Shown here piece after piece: positions 23,216 through 34,461 of a DNA stretch of 64,000 bases. Origin of the DNA: Silurus meridionalis (taxonomy: Eukaryota > Chordata > Actinopteri > Siluriformes > Siluridae); the NCBI RefSeq assembly GCF_014805685.1, contig NC_060892.1, positions 20,101,990 to 20,165,989 of the forward strand. Direction: 5' to 3'. The notes under the pieces were generated by a model, which saw only the letters and a list, made by a program, of their open reading frames with translations, ran no database searches and was not told the DNA's origin. Within the stretch, counting starts at the first letter, position 1. Every line of letters begins with the position of its first letter. A program made the translations under genes and the position numbers.

Positions 23216-23510
23216 CACAACTACTGACAACTTACGACCATTTGACTTTACGACCACAATCGCTAGCCGCGGCGTACGACAGTAAGAAACAAAATGGTGT
23301 AGAGATGATACAAATGACATAAAATGAACAAAAAATGATGATATATACAGTATAACAATAATGAAAGAAAATTATGATAAAATACTACTTAAAGATTTTT
23401 ATAACATCATTTTACAGTACTGTACATATAGCCTTCTCTACTTACGACCAAATCATGCTACAACTGGTCTATCAGAACCAATCGTGGTTGTAAGTCGACG
23501 ACTACCTGTA
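23216..23510. mobile_element. Tigger/pogo-like miniature element
   Basis: The right end reads gtaagtcgacgactacctgta, the inverse of tacaggtagtcgtcgac. The left end (acaactactgacaacttacg) is a diverged partner. Both flanks carry 'cttacgacca' words facing inward. The right end finishes on TA. No transposase codons are present. The family is inferred from the terminal motif. Confidence 0.6.
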
Positions 23511-24160
23511 ATGACATCACAAACATAAATATGTTGTTAACAAATAGCTTTAACAAAACCTTAAATAAATCTTTTTCAAGTCAAGTGTCACTAAACTTGC
23601 ACTTCCTCATTACTGCAATAAATAAAATCTGTTTTACGTCATTTGTGGTACAATCCAAGAAAGATTCATGCTGATAACAGAAAGCTGACTGGATGTTGCA
23701 TGTTGGTCTCATTTGTATTTGTAATACAGCAAATTATATTTGAACAAGTGAAAAAAGCAGTATAAAGTGCTGCATAACCATTTTAATGGTTTTAAAGAGC
23801 ATTAGAGGTAGCGTTACATGGAAATCAGAAAAATAAGACCTATTTAAAATTATTTAAGACCTAGAACAGTGAATTTAAGACATTTTAAGGCTAAAATCTT
23901 TATTATTGAATTGTAGACTTTTTAAAACTCTGTGGAAACCCTGAGTAAGAGCCAATTGAAGGAAACCAGAGAACCCAAAGGAAACAGGCAGACACAGGGA
24001 AAACATACACAGAAATGCTGATCAGTTAGTATCCAGGCTCAACTCTGAGTACAGGGAACTGTAGGGCAGTAGCACTGCACCAACATGCAGAAAATTTAAT
24101 ACGAATTTAGATTATTTTGTTTGCTGGATAGCTCAGCAGGTCACCTCTAAAAAATTGTAT
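23511..24160. repeat. Unique DNA with two short repeat fragments
   Basis: The block 23840-23940 (atttaagacctagaacagtg, tttaagacattttaaggct) is rich in 'aagac' words of a dispersed fish DNA element. The block 23950-24085 (gaaaccagagaacccaaagg, cagggaaaacatacac) resembles another common fish repeat. The rest is unassigned. Confidence 0.4.
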
Positions 24161-24164
24161 AATG

Positions 24165-24185
24165 GGGAGGTATTATTATTATTAT

Positions 24186-24218
<33 letters not shown>

Positions 24219-24228
24219 TAGTATTAAT
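24165..24228 (+). repeat. (ATT)n-(AGT)n compound microsatellite
   Basis: Five ATT-type units run directly into about twelve AGT units with one AGTGGT variant. Confidence 0.95.
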
Positions 24229-27040
24229 GTATTTGTTTATTCCGAAGGTATACCTTTTAAGATATCTGGACTGCAGCATGTGCATGGAAACCTCATTTAG
24301 CGGATTTTGTAAGAATCAATTCGAAGTCTATTCAGATGATGAACTGAAAGTTTGGATTGTATGATGGATCTGTTGTCTAAAAATGTCTAAAATGATCAAG
24401 ATTCCACCCAAACTACAGTTAGTATTCTTCTGTCACTCATATAGTTAAGACAAAACACTTTCTTTTAAGCATTTATCAACTTCCACAGGGTGAAACATAC
24501 TGTAAAAATCTTTCTTTGCTAAACAGAGAGAGAAAGAGAGAATGATTAAAACCACAGAGTGTTTCTAAGCACTCGAATCAAGGTTGATTGTACATCAATG
24601 ACATGGTTAACTACAGCTGCAGCTCCTGACCATCGATTTGGTGGTACAGGATTACATTAATAACCACATAGCCTCAAACAAAATTGAGTGGATATCACAC
24701 TTGACTTATGCCATTAGCTACTAACTAGTGAATTTTTAAAGCAGCCCTATAATGAGCAGCAAGGGTCAACAGCATACACTCATCCAGCATAAAGGGGTTT
24801 AGATGGACCTTTGTTAAGCTATGTTCAGTGACGATGGTGTGTTTCACATTGCCTGACACATTAAAAGCGGATAGGCAGATGCATGTGCTTAACGTTATTT
24901 ACAGAAATAGAAAACTAAATTAATACAAAAATAAAGAAGAACAACAAAACGCGGAACAGGAAGACGATGAAGGATGACAGACAAATATGAGACGATGATT
25001 GTGGATCAAGGTGAGTCTATATACGTGCTAATTACCAGTGTTATTTAGCTCTGGGCAAGCATGTGACATGAAGGTGAATGTGAAGTGGTTAATGGGAAAT
25101 GTAGTCTTGAGTTGTTCTTCTCATAAGCATAACAATGGCGGCAAAAGAACACACCAAAGAACACACAGGAGAACTAATAACATTAACCAAGGTTACCATC
25201 ATTCTGCATCATTTTAAAATGCATTAAAAACATCAATAAATATTGTTCTGGCTTTCGAAAATTGAATTTTTTTTTATGTCAGAAACAAGGTCGCTGTGAT
25301 GCATACGTGTTATTAATTCAAAGACTCTATAAACACTTGTTGCAGTTTGCATTTTTTTCTGTGCCCACGTACAAAAGCGGGACATAATAGTTCAGCCGAA
25401 TTGAATTTCTGTAAATTTGTGAATAAGGGATTTTATGAAGACGAAGTTATAAGAAATTTGCTGTCATCTTGAAAAGTATGTAAAGCTGTAATATGGTCTG
25501 ATGTCTAAAGAAAAACTTCGGCAAAAAGATGTCTTTTTTTATAAAAGTCTAAAACTCTGTTTGCTAAAGTGCTAAACAATCCTACTTTTCCATCTAGCAA
25601 TAAACAGAGGTTTTGCCTTTATCGAGTGATGTGTTTTGACATCAAGTGCATTTCTGTCAGTGGACATGGACATGCAGGTTGCTACCTTAACAGTCTGAAT
25701 AAGAACATCTAACATCTGACAGCTCTGGTTTTTTTTAGCCATGTTGTCTTCATTTTGGTACTCAGCGAATAGCTGTGGACAAGTAAATTAATGTTGGTTA
25801 TTAAGGCAGGTGCATTAAGGCATGATTGATTGACATATAGAACATGACTATCGAATCATCGTTCTAAATGTATGCAGCTGATTGGATTAAAGTAAGAAGA
25901 TGAATCAGAAAAAATAAGTATCCTAACACCAGTGCTTATTGATCTCTAAAAAGGCTTTGCCAGTTACACTTTATCTCCACAACAATGCTGAGTTTATTTT
26001 AAAGGTTTCTTTGTCTGCTTTAGTGTCCAGTTCCAAGATTTCCGAAAACTCACAGAGCCAAAAGCATTTACATGAACAGGTACAACAGACAAGATTTGAG
26101 CTTCATCACTTTCACTATGGTTTGGATGTCTACTAAATATAAAAAAAAAAAACATATGAAATGGCCCTGAAGGTTCTGCGATTTTGGAAAATGTTCTGTA
26201 ACAAATCACTGACACCAGAGATTCCTTCCATTATAGAAACATCTCTTTAATTGATCACTACAATGAACTTCATTGTTAAAAAGCAACATTTTCTTCAATC
26301 TGTGTATTACAGCCTTAGAGTATGTACTGTATAACGTCCACCATATGTCCATGTGAATGAGTTATTACAGTAGAAATGTAATTTTAATTCCAAATGCATT
26401 CATATAAATCTGTAATCTGAATTACAGCCAGCACACCTGTCAGACTGCTGCTCTAGAAAACTGATCCTGAAATTAAATGTCTTGACCAGCAGAGAATTGC
26501 ACTGTGGTTTATAAAATCCAATTATTCTTAAATAATATACTAAATGGAATATTTATAGTTTGGTTCTTCTTTCATGTTAAAATGAATTGACATAGATTAA
26601 TAATGTATTTCCTAGTACAGACATCTGATTTGCAAAGCTTGAACCTATGGTGTGCTTCTAATGCTGATGTTTTTGGATTGTTGAGATTTTTTTTTGTTTG
26701 TTTGTTTTTTTTTTCTTATTTTAAAAAGGTAAAAAAAAAAAAAAAAAATGCCAGAGTCTGTGGAGCCAAGAATGCACAAAATGCTGATGCCAGAGGAAAA
26801 CAATGCAAAACAGCAGATGCCAATCTCACTCTATTCACCACGGTGAATTATGGAGATGCTGTGTTATTCATAGGCATTGCTCTTCTGCATAAGTTAGCAC
26901 CTTATTCCGGCTGATATGTGGCCTTTCGCAAGCTCTGAGTGCCTGCGAGGAAGTTCTTAAATGATCCAAGGCCACAGGTTTGGAGCAGCCGCTTGGACTG
27001 CCTGTCACACAGGCCATGACTTTTTCTGTTGCTTTTCTTT
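24229..27040. other. Unique AT-rich DNA
   Basis: No gene is recognised. A-runs and T-runs occur at 26689-26715 and 26732-26748; the 103-codon open frame across them is an artefact of homopolymers. Confidence 0.5.
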
Positions 27041-27104
27041 CTCTCTCTCGCTCTCTCCTTTTCTCTCTTACGCACACACACACAACACACATGCACACAC
27101 ACAG
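27041..27104 (+). repeat. CT-rich then (CA)n simple repeat
   Basis: The run ctctctctcgctctctcc is followed by cacacacacacaacacac. It generates the long pseudo-ORFs in this region. Confidence 0.9.
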
Positions 27105-28195
27105 AGTGCAAACACCTCTTGTTTTCTGGGGACATAATAGTCACTCACACTCCCTGGTCTCCACATGCTATCCCTAATGGCACAATTTTTGCTGCAGTGG
27201 CCACAAAAGTCCTGCACTGTCAGATTCATTATTATCACAGTCTGATGTTCCCTGTTCTGATATCTTTCGCCAACTCGCAGTCCCGCTCAATTATGTTTCA
27301 CTCCTGTACTGCTGCTTTTGCATTCCTCCGAGAGACATTTTATTGTAGGTGTGCTTCATGTGACCAGCTCAAGGGAAAGAACAAGAACTTCGAAATGAAG
27401 TCAATTCCCAGCTTGTGCACAGAGCTAAACCGATCTCATAAGTGAACAGACATGGGAGTGATTAATGCCAACAAAGCAGGATCTGGATAAAAAAAAATCA
27501 AATAATAAAATAAAATTAAGCACTGTGGCCAATTGGATCTCTTTCCTATTTACCATTTTTAAGAAATCTGGCACACACGCATTCGGGCTCATCACTCATT
27601 AGAGAAGAGACTGTGTCGAACCAGAATTATTGACTGTTATCACCCATGTTACCTTGGGCACCATGGAAAGGGGATTAAGTGCTCAATTTACATTATTGGC
27701 AAGCTCCTATTTTAGTGCAGCTCTACTACAGTGCAGTGTAAGGCTGCTGTGACTGGATTTTAAATAGCATTAAAAGGGTAACTTAGACCTATTCTGTGCT
27801 TGACGAAGATAAGTGGTGTATATTGTATGCAGTAGGCATATTGGTCATACTACCCTTGTGAGGACCTTCATTTAACATACAATAGTATGACCGAAAGTAT
27901 ATGGACTCCTGGCCAACACACTCATATGTGCTTTAGCAGTAAAGGAAACCTCCAGTGAAAGGAAATTATAATATTGCATCATACTAAAACACCTTTTCCA
28001 TTCCCCTTCAGTGTCTCTCTGTTTGCAGTTAGCATGCCATTTGAAAGGGTTGGTAGGAAACAAGATGAAGGAGATATGAGTTTTGGCACAGTACACCTAG
28101 TTCATGCCTTTGATTAAAGACTACTGTAAGCATAAGGCCAACACATAAGCAAGACTAACGAAAATTAAACAGTGATTAAAAGTGCCCGAGCACCT
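27105..28195. other. Unique DNA
   Basis: No gene recognised. The part 27520-27720 is less AT-rich and repeat-free, a weak conserved-element candidate. Confidence 0.4.
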
Positions 28196-28985
28196 TCACC
28201 CCACTGGAAAAGCACAGACAGAAAAGGTGCACCTAAATCAGTCCTTGTAGGCACTTAACCAGGTGATCCACCTCCCTCTGGGTAAATGTCATGTTTACTG
28301 ACAACATTTCAATGCCTGACAGGAAAAGTAGGTAGCGTGCTTAATTATTTGTAAACATTTAATTGGCATTTACACCCGCGAGGATTGCACAGTTAACCTC
28401 AGCAGGACACTTGCGCATTCTCATCAAGGATTAATCAGGCGAGCCGTCGAACGAGGCCTCCCGACGTCGCAGCTGAGCAGAGCACTCGAACGGATCGCGA
28501 CGCCATTGTTTTCCTTCGGAGACAGATGAGACCTAAGCTGTCCCGTTTGCTCACTGATGCACACAAAATGCCTTCTTCAAAAGAGAATTGACATTAAATG
28601 ACTGTGCGATACACACCCCTGAGTCACGTCTACGAGGTCATTAGATGGTTCCCGTTGCAGAAACAATAGCTGCATATACGGGGCCGGCCATTTTAGTTTG
28701 TTCACCATTGATGGCCATTGATCTAAAGGTGACGAGTTGGCCAAGTTACCCAGCAATCAGCACCTATTGAGCGACTGACTGTCTCAGTCAGCCATCATTA
28801 CCGAGTCTGAGAACAAAATCTGGACTAATTATGGAGATTATCTTCAAGTGGCCTCTACACAGCATGCAGCTGCCGCTACATATTGCTAGCCACAGACTGA
28901 GCTGCTGGAGGTGGGAGGGCTAAAGCCATGCTGAGCTTTACTCTAGTCTGCAATAAAAGCTGGAAAAATGGAGGAGTATCACTCA
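28196..28985. promoter_or_regulatory. Long repeat-free block, candidate conserved noncoding element(s)
   Basis: Composition is balanced for almost 800 bases, with many CpG around 28430-28530 (cgagccgtcgaacgaggc), while the flanks are AT-rich. It has no similarity to any repeat in the window and no frame open long enough for a gene. Words such as tgattaatc-type and cattgatggccattgat are compatible with transcription-factor sites but not diagnostic. This is the strongest of the composition-based candidates here. Confidence 0.3.
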
Positions 28986-29590
28986 GAGTACAGGCTCAAA
29001 AACTATTATTGCAGTCATAAGTTATTTTTATAATTCTGTATTTTGTATTTTTTTTATTCTATAACCGGGTAACAGGGAAGAGTAGTTAAGAGTGAACACT
29101 AGATAATTATATCCTTCCGATATGCAAGGAATATAAAATTATGTGGTGTTCAGTTATATGGAAGTGATCAGAAGACACTGGTATGAAGTTACTACTCTGG
29201 ATCTATTTTATATTGATTCTTTTTATTATTCACATAGCACTCCAACATTGTCCAATTGATCTCTTTATAGTTGAATGTCATAAAACATTTTAATGTTATT
29301 GTTTTACGTTACTAACAGCCAGAAACAGGTATTTCTTCAACATCTTCTTCTTTTATAAAATTAATAAGGAAAACAAGATCAAACCACCAAACTCCTACCA
29401 AAAATGTAAAATACATTGCTTTTGATAGGAAACTGTGCCATATTAATAATCTTTGTTTGAATCTTTTTTTTTTGTGTGAGTTTGCCACATAAGTCCCTGT
29501 GAATGAATGATTACTATAGGAACACTAATGCTTCAAAAAGACTGCATTAAATATAAACTATTGTCTGATGTTGTTATAGAAAATCAATTC
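28986..29590. other. Unique AT-rich DNA
   Basis: Nothing recognised. Confidence 0.45.
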
Positions 29591-29594
29591 AATT

Positions 29595-29770
29595 AATGTT
29601 TTTATTTGTATAGAGCTTTTAACAATGGACATTGTCTCGAAGCAACTTTACAGAAATAAAGCAATTATTAAGTTGCATAAAATGATATATACTTTTTTTC
29701 CTTATGATTGGAAGTTTGTGCCTAATGAGCAAGTCAATGGCAACTGTGGCAAAGAAAAACTTGAGAGATG
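29595..29770 (+). repeat. Dispersed fish repeat with 'tttatttgtatag-gct' motif, copy 2
   Basis: It matches 4135-4265 in order: tttatttgtatagagctttt, tggacattgtctcgaagcaa, ctttacagaaat, taatgagcaagtc and ggcaactgtggcaaag. A 40-base AT-rich stretch is inserted in its middle. Confidence 0.65.
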
Positions 29771-30235
29771 GCATGAAAAAGAACACCTTAAATCAACACC
29801 TGGTTGGTTTGATATAAGTTTCATATACACATACTGTACAGACTACTGTATATGAATGGTTTATAATTTCAGTATATTAATAATTGGAATCTTTTTTTGC
29901 AGTAAGCTTCTTTATCTGTTGTTGAATTGTGTAGAATTTTACACAATTCAAGTTAGAATGATTACTTTATGAACCCAGTCATCGTATGAAAAATATATTA
30001 TATTGAGTCAGAACAGAAAGTACTGCAGAAATGTTTTCATTGTAGCATAATCACAGAATGTTTCTTGAGATTAAAGGTGTACAAGTATAACAGCCTTGAA
30101 TGTTGTATGCTTGCATACACCTCTTTTCTCTTCCCTCCACCACCTATTGAATATGTGCCTGCTCTCTTGTGCATCTTCCTTTACTGAAGTGTAACATCTT
30201 GATTGAAAGTTGTCTGATACTGTTTGCGTGTCTTT
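29771..30235. other. Unique DNA with a small perfect hairpin
   Basis: At 29924-29949 gaattgtgta and its exact inverse flank a 6-base loop. No gene is seen. The end of the stretch becomes pyrimidine-rich before the exon-like segment. Confidence 0.45.
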
Positions 30236-30249
30236 GTCCTTGTCATTAG

Positions 30250-30396
30250 GAGTGCCACGAATAGCTGACTGTGTCCTGGCTATGTGGAGACGGCGAGCCG
30301 ACTATAAGCAAGCTCATCAACCTGTATTGGCAGGTGAGGACAGATGGGCCTCCAGACACATGCACAGCCCCTGCACCCAATCACAAGCCCAATGAA
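30250..30396 (+). other. Exon-like segment, unassigned
   Basis: Two acceptor-like sites lie behind a pyrimidine-rich tract (cattag ends at 30249; gaatag ends at 30264), and a good donor-like cag|gtgagg is at 30333/30334. Either acceptor gives an exon length divisible by three (84 or 69 bases). From 30265 the frame is open for 44 codons to a TGA at 30397-30399. It starts LTVSWLCGDGEPTISKLINL and continues YWQVRTDGPPDTC. The 'L-T-V-S-W' start and 'Y-W-Q-V-R' spacing faintly recall a fibronectin type III strand pattern. No protein is identified, and the frame has no ATG. Confidence 0.28.
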
Positions 30397-30399
30397 TGA

Positions 30400-30879
30400 T
30401 TATTGCTTAAAAGACTGGCCACTGACATTGCTCTCTGCATATCAATCAGTCAGAAAGCCTGCAGAGCAGTAAGACTTTATAGTGTATAACGACAAGGTTG
30501 CAGTGTCACCTGTTTCTTGTTAATGCTACAGCTGGGTATTTAACATATATTTAATGCTATAGAGATGCTATAAAGAAATGTAACCTACAGAAATTTAACC
30601 TACAGTCTTAAATATGTCTGCCAGTAATCAGACCTTTTAAATAATAATACATTTTATGAGTACAGGTTAAGTTTTTGAAAAGGACAGAATCAAGTTTCTA
30701 AAAATCGAGAGGGATTCCACTATTAGGTTGCCATTTGTGTCACACGTATACTATATTTACAAATGTGTATAGAAAAATATACAGTACTGTGCAAGTGGTG
30801 TAAAGAAATCATGCAAAGAACGCTTTAAAGAAATATATATATGCAAAGTATAAAGTAAGGTATAAAGTATATACCTTTA
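30400..30879. other. Unique AT-rich DNA
   Basis: No gene or repeat recognised. Confidence 0.45.
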
Positions 30880-30979
30880 GAAATCAGTGTGCCAAAAGAC
30901 ATTGTGTGCATGTGTATACATCACGAGCTGTGCAACTAGTGCTATTCTGACTACGTGCTACCACGTCTGCAATTTCATC

Positions 30980-31480
30980 ATGAACAGCAAGTTAGAACAA
31001 AGAGCAAACGTGAAATTCTGCGTTAAACTGGGCAAATCTGCCACAGAGACATTTGAGATGATTTGGCAAGTTTACAGCGATGCTGCAATGAGATGTTTGA
31101 AGTGTTTTGAGTGGGACACGTGCTTCAAGAGCAGAAGAACCTCACAGGAAGACGACGAGAGATCAGGAAGACCTTCAACAAGCTCAACCCCAGAAAATGT
31201 CGAAACCATTCCGCAACTTTTGCATGATGATGGTTGGGGAACAATCCACAACATTGCTGCCACGGTCCATGTGCTATACGAAACAGGTTTAAACATGCGT
31301 TCGTTCGTTCCCCTGGCAGCTGAACCACGAGCAGAAGGACAACACGTTGTCGAAGTCTGCCAAGATCTCTGTCAACATGTCGTAGATGAACCATCCTATA
31401 TGTCAAGAATCATTACTGACAACGAGACTTGGGTGTACAGGTATGACCCTGGGACAAATCACAGTGGAAAATCAAGTGCA
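30980..31480 (+). pseudogene. Mariner-family transposase, truncated
   Basis: From the ATG at 30980 (MNSKLEQRANVKFCVKLGKS) the frame is open for 167 codons. It matches the mariner pattern: an N-terminal helix-turn-helix ending in the spaced CFEWDTCFK, then DDERSGRPSTSSTPENVETI (the GRP linker), a second DNA-binding part (IHNIAATVHVLYETGLNMR) and VCQDLCQHV. The catalytic-domain entry is ITDNETWVYRYDP, with the first Asp in TDNETW. The segment between LNMR and VCQDL is out of frame or shortened. The rest of the catalytic domain is missing, so it is dead although the frame is open. No flanking inverted repeats were found. Confidence 0.88.
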
Positions 31481-31482
31481 TG

Positions 31483-31895
31483 ATTTTTTTTTTTGACATT
31501 CGTGGCATTGTGCATTGAGTTCTACTGCCAGGTTTAAAGCCATCTGAGGGATGACATTCGGCAAAAAAGAAAGAGATAGGACAGAGCTAGTCATAAAACT
31601 TTCTAATACCACCTTGTGTTTTTTTTTTTCTTTTGTAAAGTTGAAGAAGCCAAAAATCTTAAACAAATCTATAGTTTGACTTTTTGGCTTTCAATTATCT
31701 CTAATTTGTTACCTTTTTTGTAGGATCAGAGTCAGGTGTGATTGACCATATACCAAGCAAGTGCTAATGTTCATCAATTTCATATGTAGATTGAAACACA
31801 GAAATTAACTGAAAAAAAAAACAGCTGTGTAGGAGCCTAAATCTGGGTAAGATTCAGCCAAACTCTGCTACTAATGTGAAGGTGTGGAAGACAGT
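31483..31895. other. Unique DNA
   Basis: Nothing recognised. Confidence 0.4.
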
Positions 31896-32157
31896 TTCAT
31901 GTCACATGACATACACCATGGCAAGACTGCGCACAACAACAAGACGCAATGTAGTTACCTTTCAGGAAATCGAGAATCAAGGGAACGCTTTCCCGTTGTT
32001 CATGCTCTGAATCACGTGTGTAATCCGGCAAACGGCAAGATGTGAAGTCATTTAAGACCGTCAGGGTGAACAGGAAGCTAGAAAATGCGCATGCCGTGGA
32101 GCCGACGCTAGCTTCTGTTTGTTCAGTTAAGCGCTTTGTGTGTAAATCTGTGCAGGC

Positions 32158-32835
32158 ATGAGCTTTAAAAGCAAGCAGAACTTCCGACTGTGTGTTCCTC
32201 CTTGCCCCGTTTGTTTTGGGGGGATACACACAGCCGATGTGTTGTTTGCTTGGGAGAGTAGCATGTTCAGTCCCTCTCGAGGGAGTCGACATGCTCACAT
32301 TGTAGCCACATGGCTATGCACACCTATGAACCACATTTCTTCCTCTGAGAAAGAAGAGATTAAGGAAGCTAGCAAGCCAACAGACTCCTCCCAGCCTGTG
32401 CTGTACAAGGAGCTCCTGGAGGTAGTGATGCGATCCGTGTCTAAGCTCGAAAAGCGGAAGCAGCGCACACCCAGCAAACTGGAAGAGCGCTTCCTGTGCC
32501 CTGCGTCACAGCCTCCACGCCTGCCTTTTTTCCTGGATCTGCACACTACAGGGTACAGGTCCTGAGATAGCCCGTATGCGGCCTGCCTCTTCACCCTACA
32601 AGTCTTGCTGTACGCAAACAGGGTGGGATGAAAGAGTGTGACTATGGGACAATGCCACGGTTGGAAGAGACGCTAGCTGGCTATCTCTCCCCGGGTGTAG
32701 CATCATCCCTTAATTGCCCTTATTGCCCACTAAACCGTTGCGAGCCACTTCAGCTTTAGATTCAGCTCTGGGGCTGACGATATTAAGGAGCTATGTCGTG
32801 CTGCCAACCGAGCCCTTAGGGCCACCAAGGAAACT
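32158..32835 (+). pseudogene. DIRS gag-like ORF remnant (copy B)
   Basis: The ATG at 32158 begins MSFKSKQNFRLCVPPCPVCF, the typical Cys-rich start of the DIRS gag-like protein. The frame is open for 135 codons to 32565. It includes SSSEKEEIKE, LYKELLEVVMRSVSKLEKRK and PSKLEERFLCPASQPPRLPF. After the stop, pieces in other frames continue (SYLSPGV-like near 32680; LPTKPLRATSA near 32722-32755; ADDIKELCRAANRALRATKE near 32775-32834). It then breaks off at the foreign segment. Confidence 0.82.
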
Positions 32836-32840
32836 ATTTT

Positions 32841-33001
32841 ATTTATGTAAGCATTTATTTTTAGTACACATGCTGTACAACAATTTATTTTGCATAACCT
32901 AAATTGACCCTTTTAAGTATAGAATTATGCACATCGTATTAGCGCTCTAGTTCACTGGATCCCAAACCAATTTTATGTTTTCCTTAAATCTAATGCCCCT
33001 G
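32841..33001 (+). repeat. Direct duplication, copy 1 (filler inside DIRS B)
   Basis: This segment matches 34296-34461 with about ten differences by eye (shared atttatgtaagcatttattt at the left end, catccc-free middle, and ttttatgttttccttaaatc near the right end). It sits exactly between two DIRS-derived parts, so it was added to, or replaced, gag sequence. Confidence 0.85.
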
Positions 33002-33424
33002 GATTCATCTCATCTCAGCCCAAAAACAAAGCCCAAGCCCAAGGAGCCGTCGGACCTAAGGGTCATCCTCTCTGGCAAGGGGGCCATGGCACGCAGTCAC
33101 TGACAATCAAAGGGCCTAAACCTTAGTAGGGTGGTGTACACCTCATTAAATGGTGCCCATCCCTCCTCAGTGCCACCGGGAGGTCAGACTGTTAACCCTG
33201 CCACAGGATGTGCTTCAGGGCACAGCCATCTCCAACAGGTGTCTTCCTCCATCTCTGCCCGGTCTCGTAGCAGATAGAGTTTCCCCATTTCAGTGGGGTG
33301 TGTCCCACTCTAGTGGGGCCCAAGCAGGCTCTGGTCCTGGAACAGGAAGTATGCACTCCCTTAAGGAAGGAGGCCATTGAGGTGGTCCCCCTTATTTAGA
33401 GAGTCCAGCATCTATAGCCAGTAC

Positions 33425-33575
33425 TCAGTAGGTTCCTGAGTTTTGCTTTCAGGGCAAAGCTTACAAATATCGGGTCCTCCCGTTCGGTCTGGCGTTCTCA
33501 CCCCGCACCTTCACAAAATGCATGGACATTGACCCCGCCAAGGCTTCGGGGCATCCGCATTCTGAACTGTAAGCA
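33425..33575 (+). pseudogene. DIRS reverse transcriptase fragment (copy B)
   Basis: It reads GKAYKYRVLPFGLAFSPRTF and then TKCMD, the RT block just upstream of the YxDD motif. A short degraded stretch ending GHPHSEL follows and leads directly into the terminal repeat. Confidence 0.8.
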
Positions 33576-33645
33576 GCGTTTTATTCCCTCAGGGAACTAA
33601 GGTCACATTCGTAACATATGTAATGTGTAACCTAGAGACGTTATA

Positions 33646-34295
33646 CTGCATCAGCGAGGTCTCTCCCAGGCAATGCAGACTTGGGTTTCACAATGTGTTG
33701 TTTCAAGCTATTTTGAAGAAGCAAAAACAAATATTTGGCCAACTTTGGCAACTTTGAGCCTGGTTCATCTTAAAGTTTGTTAAACTTTGCTTAAAATTGC
33801 TTGGATATGGCCAGGGTGCATTTAATATTCTTCCAGTTCAAATTCAGCAGATTGTGGTGAGGGGTGGCAGTAGCTTCCAGGGCATGATTTACCTTTTATT
33901 ATTTTGCCTTGCATACTCAGTAAAGGATGGGATTTCAATGGGTGAAGACACTACAACAACTCAATACATCAAAAACACTTCCAGAAACCATATTTAAGTA
34001 CAATTCAGATTCAGCAATTTGTTTTAAAATGAACATTGCAAACATCATGTAATGTCTTTAATTCCTATCACACCACATTGTTCTTTTTATTTTTATTACA
34101 AATCTAATAGTACTCTTTGTACTTTTTATCGGTTTATGGTTACTTTTCATGGTTTTATGGAACATTAATGAAACATTCATTTCCTTTTTGTCTGCGTTAT
34201 ATAGTCATGTTAATAGTTTTCAGGCTCTGTTTCACTACCGTTCTACATTACATTTCACTTTTTATGTTCTACTTTCCTTAAGTACATGGCTTATT
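33646..34295. other. Unique AT-rich DNA
   Basis: Separates the DIRS copy from the second member of the duplication; nothing recognised. Confidence 0.45.
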
Positions 34296-34461
34296 ATTTA
34301 TGTAAGCATTTATTTTTAGTACACATAGCGTGCTCTACAACAATTTCTTTTGCATAACCTAAATTGACCCTTTTAAGTATAAAATTATGCACATTGTAAA
34401 AGCGCTCTAGTTCACTGGATCCCAAACCAATTTTATGTTTTCCTTAAATCTACTGCCCCTG
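34296..34461 (+). repeat. Direct duplication, copy 2
   Basis: Partner of 32841-33001, in the same orientation 1.45 kb downstream and embedded in ordinary AT-rich DNA. No terminal inverted repeats or coding content are seen. Confidence 0.85.

Larger units (their letters stand above)
31900..33645 (+). mobile_element. DIRS-type retrotransposon, decayed copy B
   Basis: Same family and strand as copy A. It comprises a leader (31900-32157), gag-like ORF start at 32158, gag fragments to 32835, a 161-base stretch that is not DIRS (32841-33001), a gag/pol junction (33002-33420), a short RT piece (33425-33575) and a terminal sequence (33585-33640: ttccctcagggaactaagg, then aacctagagacg). RNase H and recombinase are absent, so a large internal deletion joins RT directly to the right terminal repeat. 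Confidence 0.85.

Noticed and set aside
24165..24228. Poly-Val coding stretch
   Set aside because: It is a translation of the AGT/GTA microsatellite.
26603..26914. 103-codon open frame with F-runs and K-runs
   Set aside because: The frame is kept open by T- and A-homopolymers.
27029..27445. 138-codon open frame
   Set aside because: It starts in CT- and CA-simple repeats and has no domain, splice context or codon signal.
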